This document shows positions 17,550 through 29,145 of a stretch of 64,000 nucleotides of DNA, in pieces. How positions within the stretch are numbered: the stretch's first letter is position 1; each line of letters starts with the position of its first letter. The notes beneath the pieces were generated by a model that worked only from the letters and a program-made list of their open reading frames with translations, did not search any database and was not told where the DNA came from. The DNA comes from Microbacterium maritypicum MF109. Its GTDB lineage: Bacteria > Actinomycetota > Actinomycetes > Actinomycetales > Microbacteriaceae. The stretch spans positions 31,981 through 95,980 of the forward strand of contig NZ_ATAO01000124.1 of assembly GCF_000455825.1 (NCBI RefSeq), in the 5' to 3' direction. The translations under genes were made by a program, and so were the position numbers.

Positions 17550-19022
17550 TCAGACGTTGATGCCGAGTGCGGCTGCGGTCGCTGCGGTCGATTTCTCGGC
17601 GAGCTCCGGATTCTCGTTCAGCTTCTCGCCGAACGTGGGGATCAGCGCGCGCAGCTCGGGCTCCCAACCCGGGTACTCCGCAGGGAAGCACTTCTTGAGC
17701 AGATCGAGCATGATCGGCACGGCGGTCGAGGCGCCCGGAGAAGCACCGAGCAGACCCGCGATCGACCCGTCGGCCGCCGCGACGACCTCGGTGCCGAACT
17801 GCAGGATGCCACCCTTCTTCGGGTCCTTCTTCATGACCTGGGCGCGCTGGCCGGCGTCGATGAGCGTCCAGTCCTCGTCCTTCGCAGTCGGCATGAACGT
17901 ACGCAGGCTGTCGACCTTCTTGGCGTGGTTCTTCAGCAGCTCGCTGATGAGATACGTGATGAGATCGGGGTTCTTCACCGCCACCTGCAGCATCGGCAGC
18001 AGGTTGTGCGCGCGCACCTGCGAGACGATGTCGAGCATCGACCCGTTCTTCAGGAACTTCGGGCTGAAGGTCGCGAACGGCCCGAACATGAGCGAGGCCT
18101 CGCCGTCGACGACACGCGTGTCGAGGTGCGGGACCGACATGGGCGGAGCACCCACCGACGCCTGCGAGTACACCTTCGCCTTGTGCTGGGCGACGATCGT
18201 CGGGTTGGTGGTCTTGAGGAACTGGCCGCCGATCGGGAAGACGCCGTAGCCCTTGATCTCCGGGATGCCGGAATTCTGCAGCAGCTTGAGAGCCCAGCCG
18301 CCGGCCCCGACGAACACGAAGCGCGCCTTGACCTCGCTCGGGGTGTGACCGATGCTGTTGCGGTACTTGACCAGCCAGGTGCCGTCCTTCTGCTTCTTCA
18401 GACTGCGCACCTCGTGGTTGGTGCGCAGCGTGACGCCGGAGTCGGTCAGATGGTCGAACAGCTGGTGCGTGAGGGCGCCGAAATCGACGTCGGTGCCCGC
18501 GGGGACGCGGGTCGCGGCGAACGGCTCGCCCTTCACCCGCTGCTGCATGAGGAGCGGCGCCCACTTGTTGATGACGCGGGAATCCTCGCTGTACTCGATG
18601 CCCGCGAACAGCGGCTGCTTCTTGAGTACCTCGTACCGGTTCTTGAGGTACGCGACATCCTTCTCACCGCGCACGAACGTCATGTGCGGCGTCGCGTTGA
18701 TGAAGGTCGACGGCGCATCGAGCACGCCCTTCTCCACCAACGACGACCAGAACTGCCGGCTCTGCTGGAACTGCTCGTTGATCGAGACCGCCTTGGCGGG
18801 GTCGAGCGGGGCATCACCCTGCTGCGGCATGTAGTTCAGCTCGCACAGTGCGGCGTGCCCCGTGCCGGCGTTGTTCCACGGGTTCGAGCTCTCCTGAGCC
18901 ACCTCGGAGAGTCGCTCGAAGGCGACGATCTTCCACTCCGGCTGCAGCTCGTGCAGGAGAGTACCCAGGGTGGCGCTCATGATGCCACCGCCGATCAGGA
19001 CGACATCGACGTTTTCAGTCAC
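17550..19022 (-). CDS. mqo: Malate:quinone oxidoreductase
   Basis: FAD-dependent peripheral membrane enzyme that oxidises malate to oxaloacetate and passes electrons to quinones; 490 residues. The N-terminal dinucleotide fold is VVLIGGGIMSATLG. Family blocks include NPWNNAGTGHAALCELNYMP and GASPGASTAVPIMLDLL near the C-terminus. The start is GTG at 19022. It is probably the main malate-oxidising step here. It leads a two-gene unit with tdk. Confidence 0.97.
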   Translation of the reverse strand: MTENVDVVLIGGGIMSATLGTLLHELQPEWKIVAFERLSEVAQESSNPWNNAGTGHAALCELNYMPQQGDAPLDPAKAVSINEQFQQSRQFWSSLVEKGVLDAPSTFINATPHMTFVRGEKDVAYLKNRYEVLKKQPLFAGIEYSEDSRVINKWAPLLMQQRVKGEPFAATRVPAGTDVDFGALTHQLFDHLTDSGVTLRTNHEVRSLKKQKDGTWLVKYRNSIGHTPSEVKARFVFVGAGGWALKLLQNSGIPEIKGYGVFPIGGQFLKTTNPTIVAQHKAKVYSQASVGAPPMSVPHLDTRVVDGEASLMFGPFATFSPKFLKNGSMLDIVSQVRAHNLLPMLQVAVKNPDLITYLISELLKNHAKKVDSLRTFMPTAKDEDWTLIDAGQRAQVMKKDPKKGGILQFGTEVVAAADGSIAGLLGASPGASTAVPIMLDLLKKCFPAEYPGWEPELRALIPTFGEKLNENPELAEKSTAATAAALGINV

Positions 19023-19105
19023 CGAACCAGTCTAGTTCGCGGGCACGCCACCGCCGACCATGCGGCACGGCCCGGTCAGACCGCTTCCACATCGCGGGGA
19101 TACCG

Positions 19106-20275
<1,170 letters not shown>

Positions 20276-20356
20276 CTACCGTGGTCTCACGAACTGCCGG
20301 CGCTGCGTGCCGAGGGGGCACGGAGTCGGCAGGAAAACGGCGATGAACGGCGGAGA

Positions 20357-21637
20357 TCAGCGGCCGGTGCCGGCGTGGACCGTGGCTTCGGCGTCACCGT
20401 CGAGTCCGTAGGCGGTGTGCACGGTGCGCGCGGCCTCGGTGAGGTCGGTGTCGCGCAGCACGACCGAGATGCGGATCTCCGAGGTCGAGATCATCTCGAT
20501 GTTGATCCCCCCGGCCGACAGCGCCTCGAAGAGGGTGGCGGAGACACCCGAGTGCGTGCGCATGCCCGCGCCGACGACCGACAGCTTGCCGATCTGGTCG
20601 TCGTGGATCAGGTTCTGGAACCCGACCTCGGTCTGCTCCCCGGCGAGGGCCTTGAGGGCGGCCGCCGCATCCGCCTTGGGGACGGTGAAGGAGATATCGG
20701 TGCGCCCGGTGGCCGAGACGTTCTGCACGATCATGTCGACGTTCGCACCCGACTTCGCGACGATCTTGAAGATCTCGGCGGCCTTGCCCGGCACATCGGG
20801 CACGCCCGCGACCGTGATCTTGGCCTGGCTGAAGTCGGTGGCGACGCCGGCGACGATCGGTTCTTCCATGACTGCTCCCTCGGCTTCGCGGGGGTTCTTC
20901 ATACCCTCGCCCAGAACGTATGTGCCCTCGGCCGACGAGAACGTCGACCGAGCGTGAATCAGGACGCCGTGACGGCGTGCGTACTCGACGGCGCGGATGT
21001 ACAGCACCTTGGCCCCGTTGGCGGCGAGCTCCAGCATCTCCTCGCTCGAGACATGATCGAGCTTCTGTGCCTTCGGGATCACGCGCGGATCGGCGGTGAA
21101 GATGCCGTCGACGTCGCTGTAGATCTCGCAGACATCGGCGTCGAGCGCGGCGGCGAGGGCGACGGCGGTGGTATCGGACCCGCCGCGACCGAGCGTGGTG
21201 ATGTCACGGGTGTCGCGGTTGAAGCCCTGGAACCCGGCGACGATCACGATCGCGCCCTCGTCCAGAGCTTCGCGCAGACGCACGGGCGTGACATCGACGA
21301 TGCGGGCGGCACCGTGCTGCGAGTCGGTGATCATGCCCGCCTGGCTGCCCGTGAACGACCGCGCCTCGAAGCCCATGGAGTGGATCGCCATGGCCAGCAG
21401 CGCCATCGAGATGCGCTCTCCGCTGGAGAGGAGCATGTCGAGTTCACGGGGCGCGGGAATCGGTGCGACCTCGTTGGCGAGATCGAGCAGCTCGTCGGTG
21501 GTGTCGCCCATGGCGCTCACAGCGACGACCACGTCGTGCCCGGCACGACGCGTATCGACGATGCGCTTGGCGACGCGCTTGATGCTCTCTGCGTCGGCGA
21601 CGGACGAGCCGCCGTACTTCTGCACGATGAGGGCCAC
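20357..21637 (-). CDS. lysC: Aspartate kinase (feedback-regulated, ACT domains)
   Basis: Phosphorylates aspartate, the first step of the aspartate family; about 426 residues. The N-terminal [25 protein letters not shown] and two C-terminal ACT domains ([25 protein letters not shown] and [22 protein letters not shown]) are clear. These domains usually bind Lys plus Thr. GTG at 21637 ([10 protein letters not shown]) is 5-6 bases after GGGAG; the GTG at 21643 would be too close to it. Related enzymes make an internal beta subunit; no specific internal start is asserted. Confidence 0.95.
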   Translation of the reverse strand: MALIVQKYGGSSVADAESIKRVAKRIVDTRRAGHDVVVAVSAMGDTTDELLDLANEVAPIPAPRELDMLLSSGERISMALLAMAIHSMGFEARSFTGSQAGMITDSQHGAARIVDVTPVRLREALDEGAIVIVAGFQGFNRDTRDITTLGRGGSDTTAVALAAALDADVCEIYSDVDGIFTADPRVIPKAQKLDHVSSEEMLELAANGAKVLYIRAVEYARRHGVLIHARSTFSSAEGTYVLGEGMKNPREAEGAVMEEPIVAGVATDFSQAKITVAGVPDVPGKAAEIFKIVAKSGANVDMIVQNVSATGRTDISFTVPKADAAAALKALAGEQTEVGFQNLIHDDQIGKLSVVGAGMRTHSGVSATLFEALSAGGINIEMISTSEIRISVVLRDTDLTEAARTVHTAYGLDGDAEATVHAGTGR

Positions 21638-21676
21638 GATCACTCCCTGGGATGACGGGCGGATCCGCCCACGCTC

Positions 21677-21682
21677 ATTCTA
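21677..21682 (-). promoter_or_regulatory. Probable lysC -10 element
   Basis: TAGAAT on the minus strand, about 40 bases upstream of the lysC start. No good -35 is visible at 16-18 bases. Confidence 0.5.
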
Positions 21683-21724
21683 CGATCGGCGCGTATGCCC
21701 CGTTGCGCATGTGTCAGGCCGCGT

Positions 21725-21761
21725 GCGTCGCGACGCGGTGCGTCGCGGTGCGTCGCGACGC
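21725..21761. repeat. Duplicated palindrome GCGTCGCGACGC
   Basis: The perfect 12-bp palindrome gcgtcgcgacgc occurs at 21725-21736 and 21750-21761, joined by a partial copy (cgtcgcggt). It lies in the lysC-EamA intergenic region. Function unknown. Confidence 0.7.
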
Positions 21762-21780
21762 GGTGAGTCGAGTGCGGTGC

Positions 21781-21862
21781 GTCGAGTGCACGGGATGTCG
21801 CCGAGTGCACGGGATGTTCGCATGAGCAAGCCGTGCACTCGGCGGCAAGCCGTGCACTCGAC
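21781..21862. repeat. Four-arm inverted repeat (A-A-A'-A') between lysC and the EamA gene
   Basis: Arms gtcgagtgcacgg (21781-21793) and cgccgagtgcacgg (21799-21812) are followed by inverted arms ccgtgcactcgg (21831-21842) and ccgtgcactcgac (21850-21862). Inner and outer pairs can fold into one long interrupted hairpin with an 18-base loop. The cgccgag...cacg core also occurs in the repeat at 62647. It lies between the lysC promoter and the 3' end of the EamA gene. Confidence 0.8.
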
Positions 21863-21917
21863 GACTCGGAGTGGGAGGTGCGCGGCGCGGCGCACGGCAG
21901 GGGGTGCGGGGCGCGGC

Positions 21918-22835
21918 TCAGAGGGAGGGCGGGAGAGCCTGGGGAGAGACCGGGCGCAGCCGACCACCTGTGGCGGCGAACCAGCACCCCACGATGATCA
22001 GCGGGAAGCCCAGCAGCAGGCCGGGCGTCAACGGCTCGGCGAGGACGAGGGCTCCGAGGACGATCGCGACCACCGGATTCACATAGGTGAACAGTGGCGC
22101 GCGCACCGGACCGACTTCGCGGATGAGCGCGAAGAAGGCCAGGAAGGCCACCGCCGTGCAGATCACGGCGAGCGCGAGCAGCGCGACGATCGACGGCAGA
22201 GTGGGCACCTCGTGCTGAGTGAGCAGCCCGATCGGGAGGTAGAAGATCCCGATCATGAGAAGAGAGAGGGTGATGGTGCCGAGGGACGGCACATCGTTGA
22301 GCTTGCGAGCGACGATGAAGGGCGCGGTCGCATACAGCACCGCGACCAGCAGCACCTCGCCGGCCGCGAGAAGACTGACCTCACCACCGAAGAGCCCGGG
22401 GCCCGCGACCACCACCGCGACACCGACGAACCCGACGAGCAGACCGATCCCGCGGGCCGGCCGCAGCACGCCGCGGTCGCCACCGCCGAGGGCGATGAGA
22501 GCGGCGAACAGCGGCACGGTCGCCACCAGCAGGCCCGTCATGCCGGAGGGCAGCGTCATCTCGGCGTGCCCGAGCAACAGGAAGGGGCCCGCCATCTCGA
22601 CGACGCCGAACGCGAGCACCCACGGCCAGTGCTTCAGAGCGGCACGCAGCGCGCCGCTGCGGAGGGCGAACGGCAGCAGCAGCAGAGCCGCGATGAGCGT
22701 GCGCCCCGCCACGATCGCCGGTGGCGAGAAGGACTCGACCGCGACGCTGATGAACAGATACGGAACTCCCCACAGCAGCGCCATAGCGCCGAAGAGGAGC
22801 CAGCCACGACGTGAGAAGCCCGTGTGGGGGCTCAC
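21918..22835 (-). CDS. EamA/DMT family transporter
   Basis: A 305-residue protein with about ten membrane segments in two EamA repeats ([23 protein letters not shown], and [27 protein letters not shown] near the C-terminus). The family exports metabolites or amino acids; the substrate is unknown. The GTG at 22835 overlaps the recR stop by 4 bases (GTGA), so it is translated with dnaX-recR. A longer reading frame upstream is only the shadow of recR. Confidence 0.88.
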   Translation of the reverse strand: MSPHTGFSRRGWLLFGAMALLWGVPYLFISVAVESFSPPAIVAGRTLIAALLLLPFALRSGALRAALKHWPWVLAFGVVEMAGPFLLLGHAEMTLPSGMTGLLVATVPLFAALIALGGGDRGVLRPARGIGLLVGFVGVAVVVAGPGLFGGEVSLLAAGEVLLVAVLYATAPFIVARKLNDVPSLGTITLSLLMIGIFYLPIGLLTQHEVPTLPSIVALLALAVICTAVAFLAFFALIREVGPVRAPLFTYVNPVVAIVLGALVLAEPLTPGLLLGFPLIIVGCWFAATGGRLRPVSPQALPPSL

Positions 22836-23425
22836 AGGATGCGCCGGCCTTCGAAGGCGCGACCGAGGGTGACCTCGTCGGCGTACTCGAGGTCGCCGCC
22901 GACGGGCAGGCCCGAAGCGAGACGGGAGACCGTGATCTGCATCGTCGTCAGCAGGCGGCTGAGGTAGCTCGCGGTCGCCTCCCCCTCGAGATTGGGGTTG
23001 GTGGCGAGGATGACCTCCTGCACGGTGCCGTCGGCGAGGCGGGTCATGAGCTGGGCGATGCGCAGGTCGTCCGGTCCGATGCCGGCGATGGGGCTGATCG
23101 CTCCGCCGAGGACGTGGTAGAGGCCCCGGAACTCCCTGGTGCGCTCGATGGCGGCGACGTCTTTGGCGTCTTCGACCACACAGATCAGCGCCTGGCTGCG
23201 ACGCGGGTCGCGGCAGATGGCGCAACGCTCCTGCTCGGCGACGTTGCCGCAGATCTCGCAGAACCGCACGCGGAGACGGATCTCACTGAGCAGCTCAGCG
23301 AGACGGGCGACGTCGAACGTCGGCGTCTGCAGGATATGGAACGCGATCCGCTGCGCGGACTTCGGGCCGATGCCGGGGAGCCGACCGAACTCGTCGATCA
23401 ACTCCTGAACGATGCCGTCGTACAT
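22832..23425 (-). CDS. recR: Recombination mediator RecR
   Basis: Works with RecF/RecO to load RecA at gaps. The 197 residues match the family. Seen are the helix-hairpin-helix [17 protein letters not shown], the four-Cys zinc motif (CEIC...CAIC) and the TOPRIM-like domain starting [16 protein letters not shown]. The start shares one base with the dnaX stop (TGATG), the classical dnaX-recR coupling. Confidence 0.97.
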   Translation of the reverse strand: MYDGIVQELIDEFGRLPGIGPKSAQRIAFHILQTPTFDVARLAELLSEIRLRVRFCEICGNVAEQERCAICRDPRRSQALICVVEDAKDVAAIERTREFRGLYHVLGGAISPIAGIGPDDLRIAQLMTRLADGTVQEVILATNPNLEGEATASYLSRLLTTMQITVSRLASGLPVGGDLEYADEVTLGRAFEGRRIL

Positions 23426-25728
23426 CAGGAGAACCTCGTCGGGGGCTCGTAGGGCTCTTCGCGCAGGAATGTCGCGCCGAGCACCTGGCGGATCACGGCC
23501 TCACCGTAGCGCTGCACTCCTCCGACGGAGGGCGAACGCTCGATGACGACCGGCGGAGTGGCGACGGCCGTGCGCTGCGTCTGCGGCGCCGACCGGTCGG
23601 GAGCAGCCCCGCGCGACACGGACGGGTCGGCCGGCGGCTCGTACGAGGGGTCGTACGGAGGCTCATCGTCGTAGGCCGGAGCCTCGTCGTCGCCGGGCAG
23701 CGGCGGTTCGTCGCGATCGATGACGCCGTCGGACGGGGGAACCGGTGCCGAGGCCGCTGCCTCGACCTCTTCGGGCTCATCGTCGACGGGGAGCGGAGCG
23801 GACGGTATCGGAGCGTCGCGCACCGACTCCTCGTTCGCGGTCGGAATCGACGCGACGGCCCACTCCGTCACCGACGATGCGGACGCGCCACGGACCTGCG
23901 AACGAGGGGAACGCGCTGACGCAGGCTCCGATGCGGGAGCGGAATCAGTCGGTGCCGAGGATCCGGACGACGCCGGCTGGCGCGGGGCACCCCCGGTCGG
24001 CATCGGGGCGGGGAGGTACTTCACGCGGACGCCGAGCTCGTTCTCGATCGCGGAACGCAGGTGGTCGGAAGGCCCTGAGCCCGGGGTCGTGCCCTTGAAC
24101 TTGGCGACATCGTGCTGGCTGGTGAATCCGAGCGTGAGCACCTCGGTCTCGGTGACGTACGCCAGGGGCTGCACGGCCGTGGCCAGCAGCCAGGACGTGC
24201 GGCTGATGCTCTCGAGCCGCGTCAGCACGGCGGGCCACGCGGCGCGGATGCGCTCGAACGTGACCGGTCCCTGCGATGCCGCAGGAGCCGCGGGTTCCGC
24301 AGGAGCCGCGGGTTCCGGTGCGGCACCGTCGGATACCGCACCGACGCTCTCGCTCGCCGCCTGCTCGACGACCCGAGTCTGGGCAGCCGAAGCAGGAGCG
24401 GATTCGACGACGACCGGCTCCGGCGTCTGCGTGGTAGCGGCCGGGCTGACGGGAGCCGCAGACGCCGCCGGGGCCGCGGGAGCCGATGAACCGGCCGAAG
24501 CCCCGATCGTGGATGACGCGGAAGGCGCCGACGCTGCCGGGGTCGCGACCTGTCGGGCGGGAACCGCGGTACGCTCCCCCGCCGGCGCGGGCGCAGCCAC
24601 GGCGGCATCCGTCGCTCCCGCGAGCACCCGTGCGACCATGAGCTCGAGATGCAGGCGCGGAGATGTGGCTCCCGACATGTCGTCGAGTGCCGCACTCACC
24701 ACGTCGGCCGTGCGCGAGAGGCGTGCGGAGCCGAATTCTGCGGCCTGGGCGCGCATGCGCTCCAGGTCGTCTTCGGCGATACCGCGCAGGACGGCGGATG
24801 CGCCGGCGCCGACCGCCGCGATCACGATGAGATCGCGCAGACGCTCGAGCAGATCGTCGACGAAGCGACGGGGGTCCTGCCCGGTCTGCACGACCCGGTC
24901 GATCGCGGGGAACGCGGTCGCCGCGTCGCCCGCGGCGAGCGCGTCGACGATCTCGTCGAGGAGGGCGGCATGCGTGTACCCGAGCAGGGAGACGGCGCGC
25001 GCATAGCCGACGGTGACCGTCTCCGAACCTGCGGGGGCGTCGGAGCCGGCGATCAGCTGGTCGAGCAGCGAGAGCGTGTCACGGGGCGAGCCGCCGCCGG
25101 CGCGGACCACGAGCGGGAGGACGCCCTGCTCGACGATCACGCCCTCTTCGGCGCACAGCTTGGCGACGTACTCGAGCATCGCGGCCGGCGGGACGAGTCG
25201 GAACGGGTAGTGGTGGGTGCGCGAGCGGATCGTGCCCAGCACCTTCTCGGGCTCGGTGGTCGCGAAGATGAACTTCACGTGCTCCGGCGGCTCTTCGACG
25301 AGCTTGAGCAGCGCGTTGAAGCCCTGGGGCGTCACCATGTGCGCCTCGTCGAGGATGAAGATCTTGTACCGGTCGCGGCTGGGGGCGAATGTCGCCCGCT
25401 CGCGCAGGTCGCGCGCGTCGTCGACGCCGTTGTGGCTCGCCGCGTCGATCTCGACGACATCGAGTGATCCGCCGCCGGCCCGCGACAGCTCCACACAGCT
25501 CGGGCAGACGCCGCAGGGCACGTCGGTCGGCCCCTCGGCGCAGTTCAGGCACCGCGCCAGGATGCGCGCGGACGTGGTCTTGCCGCACCCGCGGGGGCCG
25601 GAGAACAGATAGGCATGGCCGACCCGGTCACCGCGCAACGCCGTCATGAGCGGATCGGTCACCTGGGACTGCCCGATCATCTCGCCGAACGTCTCGGGTC
25701 GGTAGCGGCGGTAGAGGGCTGTGGTCAC
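23425..25728 (-). CDS. dnaX: DNA polymerase III subunits gamma/tau
   Basis: Clamp-loader ATPase; 767 residues. Seen are Walker [15 protein letters not shown] near residue 45, the zinc module ([19 protein letters not shown]), the DEAH-type Walker B (ILDEAHM), and sensor 1 [24 protein letters not shown] long Ala/Pro/Ser-rich linker (about 385-500) precedes the tau C-terminal domain and an acidic, Pro-rich tail. The start is GTG at 25728. No slippery sequence for programmed frameshifting was identified by eye. Confidence 0.97.
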   Translation of the reverse strand: MTTALYRRYRPETFGEMIGQSQVTDPLMTALRGDRVGHAYLFSGPRGCGKTTSARILARCLNCAEGPTDVPCGVCPSCVELSRAGGGSLDVVEIDAASHNGVDDARDLRERATFAPSRDRYKIFILDEAHMVTPQGFNALLKLVEEPPEHVKFIFATTEPEKVLGTIRSRTHHYPFRLVPPAAMLEYVAKLCAEEGVIVEQGVLPLVVRAGGGSPRDTLSLLDQLIAGSDAPAGSETVTVGYARAVSLLGYTHAALLDEIVDALAAGDAATAFPAIDRVVQTGQDPRRFVDDLLERLRDLIVIAAVGAGASAVLRGIAEDDLERMRAQAAEFGSARLSRTADVVSAALDDMSGATSPRLHLELMVARVLAGATDAAVAAPAPAGERTAVPARQVATPAASAPSASSTIGASAGSSAPAAPAASAAPVSPAATTQTPEPVVVESAPASAAQTRVVEQAASESVGAVSDGAAPEPAAPAEPAAPAASQGPVTFERIRAAWPAVLTRLESISRTSWLLATAVQPLAYVTETEVLTLGFTSQHDVAKFKGTTPGSGPSDHLRSAIENELGVRVKYLPAPMPTGGAPRQPASSGSSAPTDSAPASEPASARSPRSQVRGASASSVTEWAVASIPTANEESVRDAPIPSAPLPVDDEPEEVEAAASAPVPPSDGVIDRDEPPLPGDDEAPAYDDEPPYDPSYEPPADPSVSRGAAPDRSAPQTQRTAVATPPVVIERSPSVGGVQRYGEAVIRQVLGATFLREEPYEPPTRFS

Positions 25729-25773
25729 CTCAACAGCCTACGGCGTGCCACCGACCTTCGGCGGGCCCGAGCA

Positions 25774-28278
25774 TCAGTCGATCGTCTCGATCACCGGGAT
25801 CGTCGTCGTGATCACGGGAACGGATGCCGACATGCGCGTGCCGTCCTCGCGTCGAGCGTCGGCGAACTGTCGGAGCGTCGGACGACCGGGGAGCAGGGGA
25901 CCCTGATCCGCGAGCGGCACGACGACCTCGTCGTCGACGGTCGCGATGTACGCGGTCTCTCGCACGCTGAAGGGAACGGGGGGTCCGTTCCTCACCTGCA
26001 CGCGCAGCTCGGCCGCGGTCACCGTCACGTGCAGCGTCGATCCCTGCCACTGCAGCGGGAACGACAGCGACGGCCAGCTCGCCGGAAGCCGCGGGTCGAA
26101 GCTCAGTTCGCCGGCATAGTCGCGCATCCCGCCGAAACCGCACACCAGAGCCGTCCACACCCCGCCGGCGGAAGCGACGTGCACGCCGTCCGCCGCGTTG
26201 TGGTGCAGGTCGTGCAGGTCGACGAACAGCGACTGCTCGAAGTACTTCTGCGCGAGGTCCTGATACCCCACCTCGGCGGCGAGGATCGACTGCACGACGG
26301 CCGAGAGAGTCGAGTCGCCGGTGGTCAGCGGGTCGTAGTAGTCGAAGTCCGCCTTCTTCTCCTCTGGCGTGAAGTGATTGCCCTGCAGGAACAGCGCCAG
26401 CACGACGTCGGCCTGCTTGAGCACCTGGAACCGGTAGATCACGAGGGGGTGGAAGTGCAGCAGGAGCGGACGCTGATCGGCGGGCGTATTGGCGAGGTCC
26501 CACACCTCACGCTCGAGGAACAGGGAGTCCTGCGGGTGGATGCCGAGGCCCTCGCTGTAGGGGATGTACATGGCCTCTGCGGCGCGATCCCAGGCTTCGG
26601 CCTCGCCGGGGCCGAGGCCGGTGCGGTCGACCAGCTTCACGTAGTCGTCGGGATAGCTCTCCCTGATCTCGCGCACGATCTTGGCCGCGTAGCGGAGGTT
26701 GTAGCGCGCCATGACGTTCGTGTAGAGATTGTCGTTCACGACCGTCGTGTACTCGTCGGGGCCGGTGACGCCGTGGATGTGGAACGTCTCGGTCCCCTCC
26801 CCCGGCATGCCTTCGATCAACCGGGAGGCACGCCAGAAGCCGAGGGTCGCCCACAACCGGGCGGTCTCGATCGCGATGTCGGCGCCTTCCCGACGCAGGA
26901 ACTCCTCGTCCCCCGTCGCACGCACGTACTTGCCCAGGGCGAAGCTGATGTCGGCGTTGATGTGGTACTGCGCCGTGCCGGCCGCGTAGTAGGCCGAGGC
27001 CTCCTCGCCGTTGATCGTGCGCCAGGGGAAGAGCGCCCCCGCCTCGTTGAGCTGCGCGGCCCGACGACGTGCGGCCGGGAGCATGCGCACGCGGGCGCGC
27101 AGTGCGTTGTATGCCCAGCGTGGCGAGGTGTACGTGAGGAACGGGAGCACGTAGATCTCGGTGTCCCAGAAGTAGTGCCCGCTGTATCCCGAACCGGAGA
27201 CGCCCTTGGCGGGGACTCCGGCGCCGTCGGCACGCGCCGAGGCCTGGGCGAGCTGGAACAGGCACCAGCGGGTGGCCTGCTGCAGGTCGTCGCGCCCGCC
27301 GATCTGCACGTCGCTGCGCTCCCAGAACGCGTCGAGCCATTCCCGCTGCCGACGGAACACAGTCTCGACGCCCTCGTCCGCCGCCCGGTCGAGCGAGCGA
27401 CGGCAGCGGTCGACGAGCTCGCGCGGGGGTACGCCTCGCGACGTGTGGTAGCTGACGAGCTTGGTCACGGTGATCGGCACGCCGGCCTTCGCCTGCACAC
27501 GGAACACGTTCTTGGCGATGTCCGGTTCCACCAGCGTGCGGGCGTTGTACTCGTTCTCGGTCTCGACGACGTGGTCGGCGACCACGGCGACGGTCATGCC
27601 CGAATCGGCGACACGATAGGAGAGCGCGGATCGCAGCCCGTCCTGCCAGTGCTCGGCGGGCTCCAGCACGCGATCGGCGATCTTCTCGGCCTTGCGGGGG
27701 TCGAACGCCGCGGCCTTCGTGCCGATCGGCGTGCCCGCGTAGACGCCGGCGCCGTCCTGCCTGTTGAGCAGCTGGCAGCTGATGGTGACGGGGGCGTCGG
27801 CGTTCTCGACCACGACCTCGAGGCGCAGCACGGCGAGATGACGCTCCTCGAAGCTGACGATGCGCTCGTCGCGCATGCGCACGCGCTTGCCGGACGGGGT
27901 CTCCCAGACCACGTGGCGCTCCAGCACGCCGGTTCGCAGGTCGAGTGTGCGCCGGTACTCGCGCACATCGGCGTCGTCCAGCGAGACCGGCTCATCGTCG
28001 ACGTACACGCGCATGACCTTGGCATCCGGCGCGTTGACGATCGTCTGCCCGACCTCTGCGAAGCCGTAGGCCTGCTCGGCGTGACGGATCGGCCAGGTCT
28101 CGTGCAGACCGTTGATGAACGTGCCGTGCTCCTGCGCGCCGCGACCCTCGATGTGGTTGCCGCGCAGGCCGAGATAGCCGTTGCCGACGGAGAACAGCGT
28201 CTCTCCGACGCCCTCCTCCGAGTAGTGAGTGTCGATCAGACGCCACGGGTCGGCGGGGAAGCGGTCGCGGTCGATCAT
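25774..28278 (-). CDS. Glycoside hydrolase family 65 disaccharide phosphorylase
   Basis: An inverting phosphorylase of maltose, trehalose or a related alpha-glucoside, releasing beta-glucose 1-phosphate; 834 residues. An N-terminal beta-sandwich (from ETLFSVGNGYLGLRGNH) is followed by the (alpha/alpha)6 barrel with YFWDTEIYVLPF and the general-acid Glu in HIHGVTGPDEYTT. The C-terminal strand domain completes the fold. The ATG at 28278 overlaps the beta-phosphoglucomutase stop by 4 bases. That pairing supports phosphorolysis feeding glucose 6-phosphate. Exact disaccharide specificity cannot be read by eye. Confidence 0.93.
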   Translation of the reverse strand: MIDRDRFPADPWRLIDTHYSEEGVGETLFSVGNGYLGLRGNHIEGRGAQEHGTFINGLHETWPIRHAEQAYGFAEVGQTIVNAPDAKVMRVYVDDEPVSLDDADVREYRRTLDLRTGVLERHVVWETPSGKRVRMRDERIVSFEERHLAVLRLEVVVENADAPVTISCQLLNRQDGAGVYAGTPIGTKAAAFDPRKAEKIADRVLEPAEHWQDGLRSALSYRVADSGMTVAVVADHVVETENEYNARTLVEPDIAKNVFRVQAKAGVPITVTKLVSYHTSRGVPPRELVDRCRRSLDRAADEGVETVFRRQREWLDAFWERSDVQIGGRDDLQQATRWCLFQLAQASARADGAGVPAKGVSGSGYSGHYFWDTEIYVLPFLTYTSPRWAYNALRARVRMLPAARRRAAQLNEAGALFPWRTINGEEASAYYAAGTAQYHINADISFALGKYVRATGDEEFLRREGADIAIETARLWATLGFWRASRLIEGMPGEGTETFHIHGVTGPDEYTTVVNDNLYTNVMARYNLRYAAKIVREIRESYPDDYVKLVDRTGLGPGEAEAWDRAAEAMYIPYSEGLGIHPQDSLFLEREVWDLANTPADQRPLLLHFHPLVIYRFQVLKQADVVLALFLQGNHFTPEEKKADFDYYDPLTTGDSTLSAVVQSILAAEVGYQDLAQKYFEQSLFVDLHDLHHNAADGVHVASAGGVWTALVCGFGGMRDYAGELSFDPRLPASWPSLSFPLQWQGSTLHVTVTAAELRVQVRNGPPVPFSVRETAYIATVDDEVVVPLADQGPLLPGRPTLRQFADARREDGTRMSASVPVITTTIPVIETID

Positions 28279-29033
28279 GCGGTCTCCGGGATGTCGGTGC
28301 GGGAAGAGGGAAGGAGGACGGCGAGGTCGTCGACCACGACGGTGGCGCCGGCCGCGCGCAAGGCGTCGGCACCCGTGCCACGGTCGACGCCGACCACGGT
28401 TGCGAAGCCGGCCGCCGCAGCGGAGGCGGCGCCGGACGTGGCGTCCTCCACGGCGACCGCACGGGCGGGGTCGATCCCGAGGGCGACGGCACCGGCGGCG
28501 AACATGTCGGCGGCGGGTTTGGAGGCGAGTCCGTCGCGTTCGGCCACGACGCCGTCGACGACGATCCGGAAGAAGGAGCGCAGGCCCGCGGCCCCCAGGA
28601 CCTCTTCGGCGTTCTTGGAGCTCGACACCACGCCGAGCGGGACTCCGGCGGAATGCAGGCTCTCGACGAGTGCGAGCGAGCCGGGATACGGCGCGATCCC
28701 CTGGCCGCGCAGCGATGCGGCGAACGCGGCGTTCTTGCGGTTGCCGATACCGCACACGGTCTCGGCCGAGGGGTCGTCGTCGACGTCGCCCCACGGCAGC
28801 TCGACGTTGCGACTGTGCATCAGGCTCGCGACGCCGTCGTAGCGCTTCTTGCCGTCGACGTAGTCGTAGTAGTCGGCATCGGTGTACGGCGGAGTGATCC
28901 CCCATCGCGCGAACACATCGTCGAACACGGCCTTCCAGGCGCGCATGTGCACCTCGGCCGTCGGGGTGAGCACGCCGTCGAGGTCGAAGAGCACGCCGTC
29001 GGCGTGGAACAGGTCGGGCAGTGCTTCGGGCAC
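28275..29033 (-). CDS. Beta-phosphoglucomutase family HAD protein
   Basis: Converts beta-glucose 1-phosphate to glucose 6-phosphate; 252 residues. Seen are motif I LFDLDGVLTPTAEVH (nucleophile Asp and acid/base Asp), motif II VVSSSKN, motif III K in ASKPAADMF, and motif IV VEDATSGAASAAAAG. GTG at 29033 has GGAGG 5 bases upstream, so it is preferred over the longer frame. It forms a two-gene operon with the GH65 phosphorylase. Confidence 0.92.
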   Translation of the reverse strand: MPEALPDLFHADGVLFDLDGVLTPTAEVHMRAWKAVFDDVFARWGITPPYTDADYYDYVDGKKRYDGVASLMHSRNVELPWGDVDDDPSAETVCGIGNRKNAAFAASLRGQGIAPYPGSLALVESLHSAGVPLGVVSSSKNAEEVLGAAGLRSFFRIVVDGVVAERDGLASKPAADMFAAGAVALGIDPARAVAVEDATSGAASAAAAGFATVVGVDRGTGADALRAAGATVVVDDLAVLLPSSRTDIPETA

Positions 29034-29145
29034 AGAGCCTCCAGGAGAAGGGCGATCGTCGGGCCGGCACCTCTCCGTGCCACTGTGCAAGCGTAATGCG
29101 GTCGCGCACCGCGGGGTAACCCCTGCGGGAGGATCGGCGCAGCGA

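Noticed and set aside
21725..21862. Possible CRISPR array in the lysC-EamA gap
   Set aside because: Repeat arms are inverted as well as direct, spacing is irregular and no cas genes are present.
25615..28842. A 1075-residue plus-strand open frame
   Set aside because: Antisense shadow of the dnaX 5' end, GH65 and beta-phosphoglucomutase genes.
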